64,000 nucleotides of DNA from Eupeodes corollae (Eukaryota > Arthropoda > Insecta > Diptera > Syrphidae). Below are positions 45,806 to 57,363 of this stretch, one piece after another. The stretch lies in assembly GCF_945859685.1 (NCBI RefSeq), contig NC_079149.1:11133118-11197117 (forward strand). The letters are read 5' to 3'. Below the pieces are notes generated by a model, which had not been told where the DNA came from, ran no database searches, and saw only the letters and a program-made list of their open reading frames with translations. Positions within the stretch are counted from its first letter, which is position 1; every line of letters begins with the position of its first letter. Both the position numbers and the translations under genes were made by a program.

Positions 45806-46233
45806 ACGAACGGAGCTTATTCGATTTCTCAAACCACTAGTAAAGTAGAAATACTTTAACTCTAATTAATTGCTCTATAAATCAGTTTATACTAAAACAG
45901 ATACATAAGAGATTTTTAATTACCACCATTTTCAGTGGTAACAGTCACTTTTGACATTAAATGTTTTTCAATTTGTAGGACTTAAAAATGTCTCCAACAT
46001 TTTTTGAAATCTGATATACAAATAATGATTTCCCTTCGTGCAACACAAGGTTTAACCTCAATTTTCTTATAATTGATAATATGTTATGTTTTCAAATGAA
46101 TTAAGCTTAAATTAGCTCCTATTCAAAAATAAAATTAAATGTTGTTGTTACGTAAAGTTTACAAAACAATTTCTCATAATTTTGAACGATTTAGTAAAAT
46201 TTTAAAAATTTTCAAAGCTCAAAAGATGATTAA

Positions 46234-46487
46234 AAATAAATTAATTGGGCGGCGTAACATTCCGTTTGAGAACTAGGGCCTAGTGACTGACAACTCTCAA
46301 CCATTCTTGTGTGCGAGTTCTGTTGTCAGGGATGGAAAGGACCTTCAGTTTTAAGCCGAATCCGAACGGAAAATTTGAAAAAGCACTTTTCTTGACAAGA
46401 ATTACTATTGGAGAATTTGTCAGTACCCGTGAAAAAACTTTAGGTGGCATAGGCATGGATCGAACCCAACACCTCTGCCACGGATAC
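46234..46487 (-). mobile_element. tRNA-derived SINE, copy 4
   Basis: Mirror of copy 2, with the same missing A-box segment (GTGGCAGAGGT junction), B box GGTTCGATCC, and flanking repeats CAAAAGATGATTAA (46220-46233) and CAAAAGATGATCAA (46488-46501), which differ by one base. It is the same ancestral insertion as copy 2, doubled by the inversion. Confidence 0.9.
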
Positions 46488-46501
46488 CAAAAGATGATCA
46501 A

Positions 46502-47710
46502 CCTAGTTTAAACGATTTTGACAACTTACTATCTATCAGCAATTTGCTCAAGTTAAAATCACGGAATGGCTTCTTTAATATTTAACAGTTTGCTAAAACC
46601 ATATGACATCTTTACATTTATTCTTATAAGAGATAAAATGGTCCAGTCAACATTTGGGAATCCCAATTTTTATATTCGCTTAAGCATATTTGTTTTGTTT
46701 ATTTTCATGAGCTGTCAGTTTTTAGATATATTTGGATGATCGTTTTTAAAAAAAGGTAATTAGAAATTTAATTTACTAATTAAAAGAAAAGTTTAACACT
46801 GCGTTGTCTCTTAGTAAATTTCAAATATTTAACAAATTGCTTACTTTTAAATTGTTTAACCCTTAAGCATAGGTTATTTAAAAAGTAGGGCCAGTAAATT
46901 TACGTATATATGTTTCCCAAAATCTTATTCAAAGAATCTGCAATTTAAGAAATAGATGGGCATATGTATAAATTATTTATAAATAAAAAGTTATGACTTT
47001 GAAGAGCAGAAGACAAAGTGCCAATAAATGGATAATAAGCGTCACATTTCTGAGAATTCCATCGGTTTGACTTACAAAACCCTAAACAAGCTGTAAAAAC
47101 CGACCCACTGCTAAATTAGGGCTGTTCAGATTCTCAAATATGGTTCGATGGGTATCAGAAGAATTGACAAATGCTGTCAAATATCTTTTTCCATTTGAAT
47201 CTAACCGAGTAGGTCCTACTGGGATTGCCTTTGAAATTTTAAAATATGGACCAACTTCCTTAATATGTGTTTTTCAAATCTTCTGAAAAAAAGTTATTTT
47301 AAAAATTGCCCTTAAATGTCGCTCTGTCCATTACAACAGTCATCATTATTTTTTATCTTTCGATGTGCACTGCCTGGAGTTTTCCTTTAAAATAAAATTC
47401 TCTTTAAATGTGACGAGCTAAAGTCCACATTCCAAATCATGCTTGTCAAACCTGCAAAATATCAATATATTTAATAAAATGCAATAAAAACACGTTCACA
47501 TTTTCAAATTCAAGTCAAACAATCTGCATTTGTGAAACATATTTGAGAATGACATTTCTGTGGGCATGTTCAATAATTGTTTGGAAACGAATTATGAATT
47601 GGTTTCGTTTTTTTTTTGCGATGATATTAGTGACAGATGTATGCCCTGCCAACTAATCATACATCAAATAAACTAAAAGGAATCACTTAAGAAAACTCAA
47701 AAGTAAGCAA
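46502..47710. other. Non-coding part of the right arm
   Basis: Mirror of about 32070-33289. No frame is conserved between the two copies. Confidence 0.6.
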
Positions 47711-48094
47711 AACTTTTAAACAATTGCGTAGATGGTTTTTCCTGAATCGCACTGTAAACATTTCTGGCATAATTTGTCGTTTTGGGATGCACCGCTAAAG
47801 TTCCCCTTACGTAGGAAAATCCAAAGTATTGAGAAGGTGTTTTTGGTGGGGTTAAGTCTTCTCTGTTGATTTATGACAACTAAAATAAAATTAAATACAT
47901 TTCAAAAAAATCATCAATTAAAACAATTAATTACGAATTTCAATCAAATCTAAAACTGACGTTACGCCATATTTTCCTTTTAAGTCCGTTCGAATTCGAA
48001 CATTTAATGTTCGAATACCTCATCACATTTTAAAACTTACGTAAGAACAAAACACAAATCCATTGTTTAAATTATAAATTAAAATAAATCTTTA
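47711..48094. other. Outer end of the right arm and yellow 3' flank
   Basis: CTAAAGTTCCCCTTACG near 47805 is the mirror copy of the kappaB-like site that serves the 31.5-kb defensin, here without TATA box or gene. Homology stops near 47885. The remainder leads to the 3' end of the yellow-family gene; its poly(A) signal (minus strand) lies near 48085-48092. Confidence 0.6.
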
Positions 48095-49536
48095 TTAATA
48101 ACATTCATTATTAACGAACTGTGGAGCAATATTAATTGACGCCGCTGACGTATTTGGATCACATACCGTCCCAGCTACAGCATCTTCTACATTCGCTCTC
48201 AAAATTCGAAAGTTAACGTCGCTATAATCAAGTTTCGAATACAAATAGATTGGCAATCGATTACTCATCACCCAAACGCCCTGCTTGACTTGTTGATCGA
48301 CTTTCAAATCATTTGGAAACTGAATGAGTGATGTATTGGCAGCACCCACTTGGCCATGATTTGACGGCGTATAAGGTTTGCGTGTGTCCCAACAGCCGAT
48401 GGCATCGCGATGAACTTGAGTAAAGAACATAACTTGATTACGATCGATGCCCGAGGTCGACGATTGTCCGAGGCGTCCACGTGTGCCGATCGTAGCGAAA
48501 TTTTTAGCTACGTCTTGAGCTTTGTCTGGCCAATTGTTTTCATCACGTAGCACCGATGTGCTGACCATGAATTCATTGTAACTGGCCATTGGATGGAAGA
48601 ATAAAATTCGATCGTTGGCTTTGTTGATGGGTGACAGGCTCATTCCGAAGACACCATCGAGCCACTGGAAATTCAAGCCATACACATTGAAATCCGCGGC
48701 CACGGGGTTTGGATTGAAGTTGTAGTTGGTGGCACGCCAACTGCGATTCTTGGCCAAGCTATAGACGACGATGCCAAAACGCCACACATCCGTCACGTAA
48801 ACATGAGCGTCATCGCACTTTCCATCGCGGACATCGACCAAAATATTGGAATGCAGGGAATCCTGTTTGACTTGGTCGGGGGGCAGTTCGTATGAAAGGA
48901 TTCTCTTGTTGGTGCGCAGGTCGTAGGCGACGATTTTCGGTGGACAGATTTGGTTAAGACTCACCGTGGCATTCACCACTCCGGCGTCAATGAGCCACAG
49001 GCGGGAGCATTCATCGACCCAGGTGCGATAGACGGACATGAGTTTCGAGCAGTCGGGATTGTAGGGATCTCCATGCTCCTCCCAATTGGGATACGGCTGG
49101 AGCGAGGGACTGAGTTCCTTGGGTGGAAATGGCAGCACACTCAAACTGGCCGGAACTCCGTCCTTCCAACGAGGAGTTGTCACAAAAATCCGATCCGCAT
49201 ACACATCGATGCCCAAGGGAAGATTATTCTGGGGAATTAATTCACTAAGGACTCATTTTTATCAGGCAACTGACTTTTTGAATGAAAAAGGAAAATCTTA
49301 ACTTACTTGTTGGCAAGAGCTGCCTTCCTGCGGGCAAACGTTGGATAATCAAAGTCCAAGTACTTCCATTCGTTGACGATTTGAAAGGGATTTGGTGATG
49401 ACGAAATGGGATCCAAACTGGGCCCGATTGGTGGCAAATAATTGTTATTTATTGTTGGAAATGATGTTCCATTGATAATCGCAACAATAGATAACCCGAT
49501 CAGGGTCACAAATTGCAGACAACTCGGTTGCAACAT
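48095..49536 (-). CDS. Yellow/MRJP-family secreted protein, two exons
   Basis: Exon 1 runs 49536-49307 and exon 2 runs 49244-48095, with a 62-bp intron 49245-49306 (donor GTAAGT, acceptor CCTTAG). The spliced protein is 459 residues, usual for the family. ATG at 49536 is the first Met and opens a signal peptide (MLQPSCLQFVTLIGLSIVAI). The MRJP/yellow domain follows: WKYLDFDYPTF, IPQNNLPLGIDVYADRIFVT, PRWKDGVPASL, DECSRLWLIDAG, DVWRFGIVVY, GVFGMSLSP, GVWVMSNRLP. Yellow proteins are secreted six-bladed beta-propellers involved in cuticle pigmentation, dopachrome conversion or other extracellular roles. The particular paralogue is not certain; NNLPLG-IDVY with RWKDGVPASL suggests a yellow-h/yellow-c-like member, tentatively. 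A transposon begins about 260 bases upstream of the ATG. Confidence 0.93.
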
Positions 49537-49794
49537 TTCGACCAGACAACTTAAACAGTTGAACAAACGGAGCAAGGTTTAGGTGTGATGATGAAAAAAT
49601 TCAAAACGTTTCTTAGAAACTTGCTTCTTGCTTCGGTGAGTACTACTCGCGAAATGAAGTGAAATAATAAGTATTATGAGTATGAGTAACAATATTGAAT
49701 GGTTAGGGGATTAATAAAAGATTAATATTGGCGGTGGGAAAGTCTCTAACGATCCAACCATCATCAGACCTGGTTTAAACTACAAAATCTGTTC
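49537..49794 (-). other. 5' flank of the yellow-family gene
   Basis: This probably contains the 5' UTR and perhaps the core promoter. I see no clear TATA box. The upstream side is bounded by the terminal inverted repeat of a transposon. Confidence 0.45.
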
Positions 49795-52133
49795 TACAGT
49801 GGGGTAAGATGATTGTAAAGTTGGTTTATTTTGCTTTCTTTGTGTATGGAAAACTTTGGGAAAATGACTTTGAAAATGAGAGGCTTTAGAAGAAAATTTT
49901 TACACAAATATTTGTTTCTTTGTTTAGCACTGATAACGTGACATTTCCACGGTATTAAATTCACAATGGTCGAAGAATTCACGCGAGATATTACATATAT
50001 TTAGAAACAAATAAAATTTTACCTGAAGCTGGTGTAAATTTAGAAATTAGAGCCTTAACCAGACATTCAACTGTTTGAAAGGAATTTATTTGAGAGAAAT
50101 TCACGGCAGCAACAAATTTTCCAGTAGAAAACATGTTTCGGAGGGAACCAATATTTTTAAGGTAAATTTAACCAGGAGATGAACACAAATTTAAACTGAT
50201 ACTTGCTGAAATAAGATTTCATTAAATTGACTTTTTTCACGCGAAAAACATTAGCCCATATATTGAGTTACAAATTTCTTGGAAAAAAATTCATATTTAA
50301 AAAATATTTCAAGGGGAAACTAAAATTTTCCATCAATTTTCACAAAGCTATGAATGAAATTTTCATTAAATTGAAACTTTTCGTGGGAAATTCATGATTA
50401 CAGAAAAATTCATGGGGGAAATTTATTTAAATTAGTTCCCAGTAAGAGCAAAATTCACAAAGAAAGAAATATTGTTGAGAAAGCGACATTTTCCCTGTAA
50501 ATTTCCCCAGAAGTTGGTGTAAAAGTAAAAAATGTCATTTGTTGACTAAGATTCGGTTTGTTTTAAGAAATTCACAATTAATTGAATTGTATTTAAATTT
50601 TTTGAGGAAAATTTACTTAGAGTGGATTTCACGATATTTATTTAATTCAGAAACGAACAAATGTTTTGAGTGAAGTGACACACACATTTAGTCATGATCC
50701 ATTTCTCTAGGAGGTGGTGCAGAGGTGAACAGTTATTTCGAGATGAAGAAAAATTAGAAAACAAAAACCAATTTCGAGCGAAAAATTAAAAACAAAATTT
50801 TTGGAAGAACTCAAATTATCAAAAATACAGAAGGGAAATTTTTTCGTATAAAACTTATATCACCAAAATCGACACATAACACACAAATGACTTTTTGTGA
50901 TTTTAGGTAATATTCAATTGAAACTTCGTTCGAGTTAAAATTTCTTTTGGGAGAAATTCACAAACAAATAAATTAAAAACAGACAAACTTTTCGAGTGTA
51001 ACCAATTTTTATCAATTTTATCAGAACCTTGGAAAAACCGATTGTAGTCGAACTAAATGTTCATCAAACTGAATTTTTCGCTTACAGAGTATTTTTTCAC
51101 GATTATAGAAAAATACTGAAAAAAAAACATTTCGCGGGAAACTAAAATTTCTAAAATTATTTTCACTAGAAACTTCTGTATACAGGAAATTTGTCTTACG
51201 AAATTCCATTTTTTTAAGTGGTGGGGGAAGAAGGGTGCTATCGTTCACGAGGGAAACTTAAATATTCCAGAAATATTTTTTCACGATTATAGAAAAATTC
51301 TGAAAAAAAAACATTTCGCGGGAAACTAAAATTTCCAAAATTATTTTGACTAGAAACTTCTGCATACAGGAATTTTCTTTTACAAAATTCCATTTTTTTA
51401 AGTGGTGGGGCAAGGGGGGTGCTATCGTTCACGAGGAAAACTAAAATATTCCAGAAATATTTTTTCACGATTATAGAAAAATTCTGAAAAAAAAATATTT
51501 CGCGGGAAACTAAAATTTCCAAAATTATTTTCAGTAGAAGCTGCTGCATACAGGAAAATATGATTTTTACTAAATTCAATTTTTTAGAAGGGTGGGGGGC
51601 TCGATAGTTCATGAGGGAAATTTAAATTTGCACCAAAAACTGATTTATATTAAAAATATTAGGATACATTTTTGAATGCTGGGAGAATTGAAGATAACAG
51701 AAAAATACACATAATTATTGAACTATGACATTTCATTTGAATTTTTTGAAGTGAAATTTATTTAGAGTGAAATTCACAATAACATTAAAATTCATAAGGG
51801 AAACAATATTGCAGTGAAAACAATATTTGTTGTGATCAATGGTCACCAATTATAAAGGAAACATTGAATTTACTCAAATAAGCTTCCATTTTATTAAATT
51901 GTATATTCCTAAAATAAAGTATTTTCTGATGAAAACAATTTTTTCGCGGGAAAAATGAAAAAACTATTTTTGGGAAAATTCAAAGTAACAAAAATTCACA
52001 TAAGACATTTTTTTTCGGGAAATTCGAAACAACAAAAATCCACATAACACAAATACTTTGTGAAAAATTAAACATTCCCACAATAATTTTAACCAAAATT
52101 GTGCCAAACTCAATATGAACTTACCCCACTGTA
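49795..52133. mobile_element. Non-autonomous DNA transposon with TACAGTGGGGTAAG ends
   Basis: TACAGTGGGGTAAG at 49795-49808 is matched exactly by CTTACCCCACTGTA at 52120-52133. With TA as duplicated target this is the structure of a Tc1/mariner/pogo-type element with short inverted repeats beginning CAGTG. The 2.3-kb interior codes for nothing recognisable. It consists of degenerate repeats in which GGGAAA, TTCACA and ATTTTC motifs recur, with a clearer tandem array at 51060-51625. It lies directly upstream of the yellow-family gene. Confidence 0.7.
51060..51625. repeat. Three tandem units of about 185 bp
   Basis: TTTTTCACGATTATAGAAAA starts near 51092, 51278 and 51462, giving periods of about 185 bases. 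Each unit continues through TTTCGCGGGAAACTAAAATT, a TAGAAACTTCTG(C/T)ATACAGG block, TTTTTTAAGTGGTGGGG and GTGCTATCGTTCACGAGG. The minus-strand frames at 51021-51612 only reflect the repeat and are not genes. Confidence 0.88.
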
Positions 52134-52841
52134 TGAACATCGATATCATGTTATGTATTAATAACGCTTGCATCGTTATCGCTGCCGTTGGCGTCTGTCT
52201 CTGTCTTGTCTTGTCTTGAGTTTTGGCAACAACAAACTGGATTGGTAAGTCTTATAAACTAAGTACCTTTAGTCAAGCTAATTTACAACAACAGCTGTGT
52301 TTTCGAATAAAAACAAATTCAATTCCAAGAAGTCAATAACAATCTCAGGGTGATTAGACAGCTAGAGCGAGGAAGTTTTTAGCGTCGTCGTTGTCGTCGC
52401 GTCAGTATGAAAAAGGAGAAAGCGTTTGTTTTAATCGTAGACTAATGGTCTACTATGTTCGTATCTAATTGTTTTTAAAATAAGGATCGGAGGGTTTAAC
52501 CAACCTGTAGAAGAAGTCGCGTTCCATTTTGGTTATTCTCTAAGACAAACTCCCCCACGCCCAATCGACTTATTTCAGGTTTTTGGTATATTTAATTACC
52601 ATCTTACTCTATAAACCTACTTTGAACAAAATAAGTTGATCATAATTTCAACATGAGGCATACATTTCTGGTTTTCGTTTTTAATAACAAACAAGTAAAT
52701 TAAATCTACATAAAAACAGAAATTAAGTACGCGTGAAGAAAAAATATACTTGCCTTCTTTGAGTACCCGCAAGACTGTATTCAAACCCCTTTGAAAATGA
52801 GTAAGATCAATTGGTTTATGGACTTAAAATTTTAAAAAGTT
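52134..52841. other. Non-coding DNA upstream of yellow, beyond the transposon
   Basis: It includes a pyrimidine-rich, CTGTCTTGTCTTGTCTTG-type run near 52195. If the transposon at 49795-52133 split the yellow regulatory region, the original distal promoter sequence would lie here. No gene was recognised. Confidence 0.4.
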
Positions 52842-55800
52842 ATGAGTAAGTAACTAAGTAAGTAAGTAAAGTGATTTTATTTTCAAATTTAAATAATGTA
52901 CAGCATAAAGATTAAATAATCAAGTATTGCATGGTAATGCCGTCTAAGCCTTTTAATTATCAAAAAATTGTATTGATATAAATTTGTTTCAAAAGATTTC
53001 ATTGAGAATTCTTTTTCGAGAAGCTTGTGTTTTTTTGCAGTACATAAACAGGTTTTTCACCTCCATTGTATTTAGATAGGCTATCATTTCTGCCTCAGTT
53101 AAGAAGTTGCAGCCGAAGAAGGATCGCCTAGTTTCCATTAAAACCGGACATTTCCCTAGGAAATGAAAAACGTCTTCTCTTTCCCTGAGGTTACACAAAC
53201 TACATAAGATTAGGAGATCCTCTGTGTGTGGCATATAATTCAGTTGAAGAAGTTCTGAAATTTCTTCCACACAATTCTCATCTATAAAGTAGTTTTTTGG
53301 GCCTAGATTATGACAAGGTTGAGTGTAGATTACTCTGTGGTTAGAGCTGACTGCATCTTCAATGTACTTCTCCCTAAGCTTCTCGTCAACGAAGGCAATA
53401 AGCTCGTACAGTTTACCCCTCCATTCATTGAGATTTCCAACATGCAGGTTCAGTTCAATACCACAACATTGCGCGAGCTCCTTCCATTCATCATACCAAC
53501 TGAGACTTCGGTTGATTACGTGCAAAGCTCCTGCTCCAATCGCACTCTTGGCCTTAGAGAGTTTTTCATTGAGATGTTTTTCCATACTTAAGTTTTTTGT
53601 TAAACATACTCCTAGGTATTTAAACTCATTTACGACCTCAATAGGTATTGAATTAAAAAACCATCTTTCGTTCTGACTATTTCTTCCACCTCCATTTCTA
53701 AAGACCAGTATTTTCGATTTGTTAATGTTCACTTGGAGTTTCCACGTAGTACAGTACCTATATAGTTGGTTGATCATAAACTGAAGCGTTTGTGGTGCTG
53801 CTGATAGAAGTACTATGTCATCAGCGTAGAAAGGAGTGGTCCTCGCAAACTCAACTCCTCCAGAAAAATAATCTTTTAAATCTTCTATAAAAAGTGCGAA
53901 TAGAAGAGGGCTCAGCGTACAGCCCAGTTGAAACCATTCCGAAAATTCCTCTCCATTCCAAACAGCTGACTTTGTTTCGTTATACAGATTTTGTAAGACT
54001 TTTCCAAACTTTGAAGACATCCCCAGTGCATAGAGTTTGTAGATAAGCGCTCGCCTATCCACAGCGTCAAAAGATGCTTTAAAATCTACGAAAAATCTGT
54101 ATAGTTTTTTCCCGTTTTGAAGAAAAGTTTCGGCGATACTTTTTAGCATAAGATGTGTTCGATTGTAGAGTAACCAGGCTTACCCGTTTTCGTTTATCCA
54201 CTCATTGAGTCGTTAATTCAAAATTGACGAAAATATTTTATATGATGCATTAAGGAAGCTTATCCCACGGTAGTTCTCTGGATTTTGTGTACTTCCTTTT
54301 TTGTGAATCGGAAAAATTAAGGCCTTTTTAAACTCTTGCGGTATAATACCATGTTCCAGAATTTAGTTGAATGAAATATAAAGTTTTTCAATAAGTTACG
54401 ATGTTCCGTATTTATAAATCTCAGCCGGTATTCTGTCGGAGCCTGCCGGTTTGCCATCTTTTAACGTTTTTAAAGTGCGTCTTATCTACTCTTGTGTTAT
54501 TGGCGCATCTAAGAGAATATTGTCGAATTTAGGTTCAGCATACGATATATTTAGGGAGCTGGACGGAAGATTTAAGAGTTCTTTGAAATGTTGACAGAGC
54601 GCAGTCGATGTTAGATTTCGGTGAATCTTAAACTTATTTCCATTCAAGAGCTTTACCAGACTCCAAAAATCTGTAGCATTCTTACAGTGTGACAACCTCC
54701 TAGACTCTTCTATAAAATATTGGTTTCGTTTTTGTTTACAAAGGTCTTTGTAGAATCTTATTGGCTTCTAAGTATTCATCTTTGCTGTATTCATTATTGT
54801 AAACTCAAAGGGTCTTCAACCACGTAAAAGATCCCTGTCTAGCACGCATACACTGACTATCAAACCAAGGTTCTATTGGCAATGTCTTCCTATTGGCAAT
54901 GTCTTCCTATGGTTGGTTCTAAGGGCTGGATATGCAGATCTTATGGAATTCGTGATCGATGCTATTTCGGAATCCACATTCATCAATAAAGAATTGAGTC
55001 TTCTCTGATAGGAAGCTAGGTAATTAGGATTCCACTTTAATTTTGGTAACAATTGTGAACGACTACTACCATCCTCATCACATCTACCGACTCGTAACTT
55101 CATAGTTGTGGATAGATGATCCAAGAATGTCTACATAAACTTTAAAATCAAGAAAATAGGCGCTCCATGTCCCTCCTATCATGCAATAATCTATGACAGA
55201 TTTTCCTTGTGCTCCAACGTAAGTTCACCAAACTCGTCTGATGCGGATGTCCCATTCACAATTCGCAGGTGTCACATAAGTCAAGTAATCTCTTTCCTCT
55301 AGCATTACACGTTTCATCTTTAGAATGACGTATTATTCCAGCCAATTCATTTACCAATCCGGTTTAATTCCCACATCTACCCTTAAAGTCGCCTGCTAAG
55401 AGAACGTTCGGATTTTCATTTGACATCATAAAATCTTACAATTTCTCGAAGTCAGAGTTCCATCTATTGCAGTTTAGGTATATCGGTAAGATTATAAGTT
55501 TTTGGTTTCCAATTTTTAAGCGTATAAATGTAATTTGATTACTGGTTTCAAAGTTTTAGGATACATTTTTTCCAAAAAAGCAACCTCCACTCGCCCTTCC
55601 TCTCTTTCCGTTCTCACAGCTGGTTCCCAAACAAAATCGAAGTTCTTAAAGTTATTTTTAAATTTATCATATTCTACTTCAGTTACAAAGGTTTCTAACA
55701 AAAATACAAAATCATACCTGTTAACATAGTTATAAAAGCTACTAAATAAGGTCTTATTAGTAAGACCTGATATATTATAAGAAAGAACTGAATAATTACA

Positions 55801-56647
55801 ATTATTACTTTTTGATAGGTTACGATAAGATTTTATACGGCAGACGGCATTTTTACTAAAAATTACAATTTGAGCTACTTGGGTTATTAAAAGAACGGCT
55901 ACTATTCGACGTCAATCCATCAGAACTGTCACTCGATAGATTGTTGTTTTTATCAAAGTAAAATGTGATTTCATTTAATTTTAATGTTTCGCCTCTAATA
56001 AGTGGTTTTAAATCCTTGTTTTTAGCTGTTATGTTGTTTCTCAGGTTGATTATTCTTTTCCGACGTCCTCTTGCTGCTATGGGAAATTCCTTGTGCATCG
56101 AAATACCAGTGCCGAAAAAATTTGCCCAAGTCCTTAGCAATTGACTTGCAACTCGACAATAATATTTGCAACATTTCCATTCGAGTGGAGCTCACGTACA
56201 CTTCGGATTTTGTCAACATTGTCAGACCGTAACATTTCAAGGTAAAGAGATTTCGTTTTTTCAATGGCGCTAACACCATTTTTTTTGGCAAGTGAACAAT
56301 TACATTGTGCTTCTTGGACTTTTTTTCGAGCATCTCCACCTGTCGCTCCAAGGTCGAACATCGTGTCTGCATGTTTTTCAGCTGTGTTTGCGGCGATTTG
56401 TTACTTTGGTGAAGCTGATACAATTCAGTGCTAATACCCTCCATTTTCGCCTTCGTTGCCATATTTTTCAGTTTATCATCAAGAAGTAACGACACGGAAA
56501 ATTGGATTAATAATCTTAGATCGTCAACTGTCAAAATCCCGACCACCATTCTCGACGAATCCGATAACGATGCTGCCTCTTTGCTGAATTATCAGCATTA
56601 TTTCTTGTGTGTTGGGAATTGTTAGGGGGCGTTCGTCTCAAGGACAT
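52842..56647 (-). mobile_element. Nearly full-length non-LTR retrotransposon, degenerate
   Basis: Minus-strand order from 5' to 3': ORF1 starting near ATG 56647 (MSLRRTPPNN), with a coiled-coil-like segment (LERQVEMLEKKSKK) at 56022-56549; endonuclease remnants at 54873-55701; a linker at 54486-54695; the reverse transcriptase and C-terminal domain at 52989-54149; and a short 3' UTR ending in a (TAAG)n-type microsatellite at 52842-52873. Frameshifts break ORF1 and the endonuclease. The clade is probably CR1/Jockey-like, but I cannot assign it firmly. Confidence 0.85.
52989..54149 (-). pseudogene. Reverse transcriptase and C-terminal zinc domain of the 52.8-56.6-kb element
   Basis: The longest frame of the element, 386 residues, lacks the N-terminal RT blocks. 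It shows YRFFVDFKASFDAVDR, a LGCTLSPLLFALFIEDL block and the catalytic FYADDIVLLS with both aspartates near residue 108. KSKILVFRNGG and EFKYLGVCLT (thumb) follow. A CSLCNLREREDVFHFLGKCP zinc-knuckle-like motif lies near residues 324-343. The upstream frame is broken near 54150-54480. Confidence 0.88.
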
Positions 56648-57363
56648 TTTGGTGTAAATATGTTTCTTTGTTTACTTAATCTAACACCAACTGAAGACTC
56701 ACCTCCTTATTTAGCCCCAGAACGCTTTAAACACTGAATACATGTTTAACTAATTAACAAATTTTAAATTATTTAAATCTTTTGCGGGAGCTTAAGTTTA
56801 ACCCAACTTGACACTTCAAGCTCTTAAACGTCACAATTGTTTATATGTTTGATATTTAAAAAAAAAATACAAAATAAAATGCAATCAAAATGATGTCCAT
56901 ATGGAAAAAAAAATTGCTGATATTTGTGTATATTTAATTTATTTAATTAAGTGTTTGGGTGCGGGCTAAAAAAGGTATGATATTTGTTTGCTTATTTTAT
57001 TGTTTAAATCAATTTTTCTATGATTTATAAAATACCTTAAGCAATTTTAGATTTAACCCTCTAAGACACGTTTTGTGGTACTAGATATTGCCAAATTTTA
57101 AAGAACACTTAATAGCGAAAAATATAAAAAATGTCATTTCAATAAAATCAAAATAATACCAAATTCGAATAAAATCTTATCAAAAAAAAGTACGCATACT
57201 TTGTGTAGATTCTCTTAAAAGGAAAACAAATTTGTATTGTAATGATCTTCAATATAAAACTCTTTACAAATTTAATGCATTATATTTTATTTTGTTTTAT
57301 ATTTTAAACAATATTTACAATCGAATTTTGTTGTTACCATTTGGCAGAAAACTTGTTTAAAGC
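56648..57363. other. Non-coding DNA
   Basis: The first 60 bases may be 5' UTR of the non-LTR element. The rest is AT-rich with no frame. The poly(A) region of the next gene lies near 57285-57300. Confidence 0.5.

Larger units (their letters stand above)
40510..47885. repeat. Right arm of the large inverted duplication
   Basis: Reverse-complement partner of 31891-38910, with the coordinates of paired features summing to about 79450 inside, and to about 79775 beyond the right-arm-only SINE at 45498-45805. The outer edge, near 47885, falls between the kappaB-like site and the TATA box of the 31.5-kb defensin as seen in the left arm, so that gene was not duplicated. Arms differ by scattered substitutions and small indels throughout. 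Confidence 0.93.

Noticed and set aside
46280..46511. 66- and 73-codon frames
   Set aside because: Both lie within SINE copy 4 on opposite strands.
31891..47885. Palindrome as a large transposon with very long inverted repeats
   Set aside because: The arms contain ordinary host-type genes with their own promoters, there are no terminal target duplications or transposase, and the outer edges fall in a host promoter. Segmental inverted duplication fits better.
48950..49301. Plus-strand frames of 96 and 71 codons
   Set aside because: Antisense to the well-supported yellow-family coding exon.
51021..51612. Minus-strand frames of 75 and 124 codons
   Set aside because: Produced by the 185-bp tandem repeat; the repeated peptide pattern only mirrors the DNA repeat.
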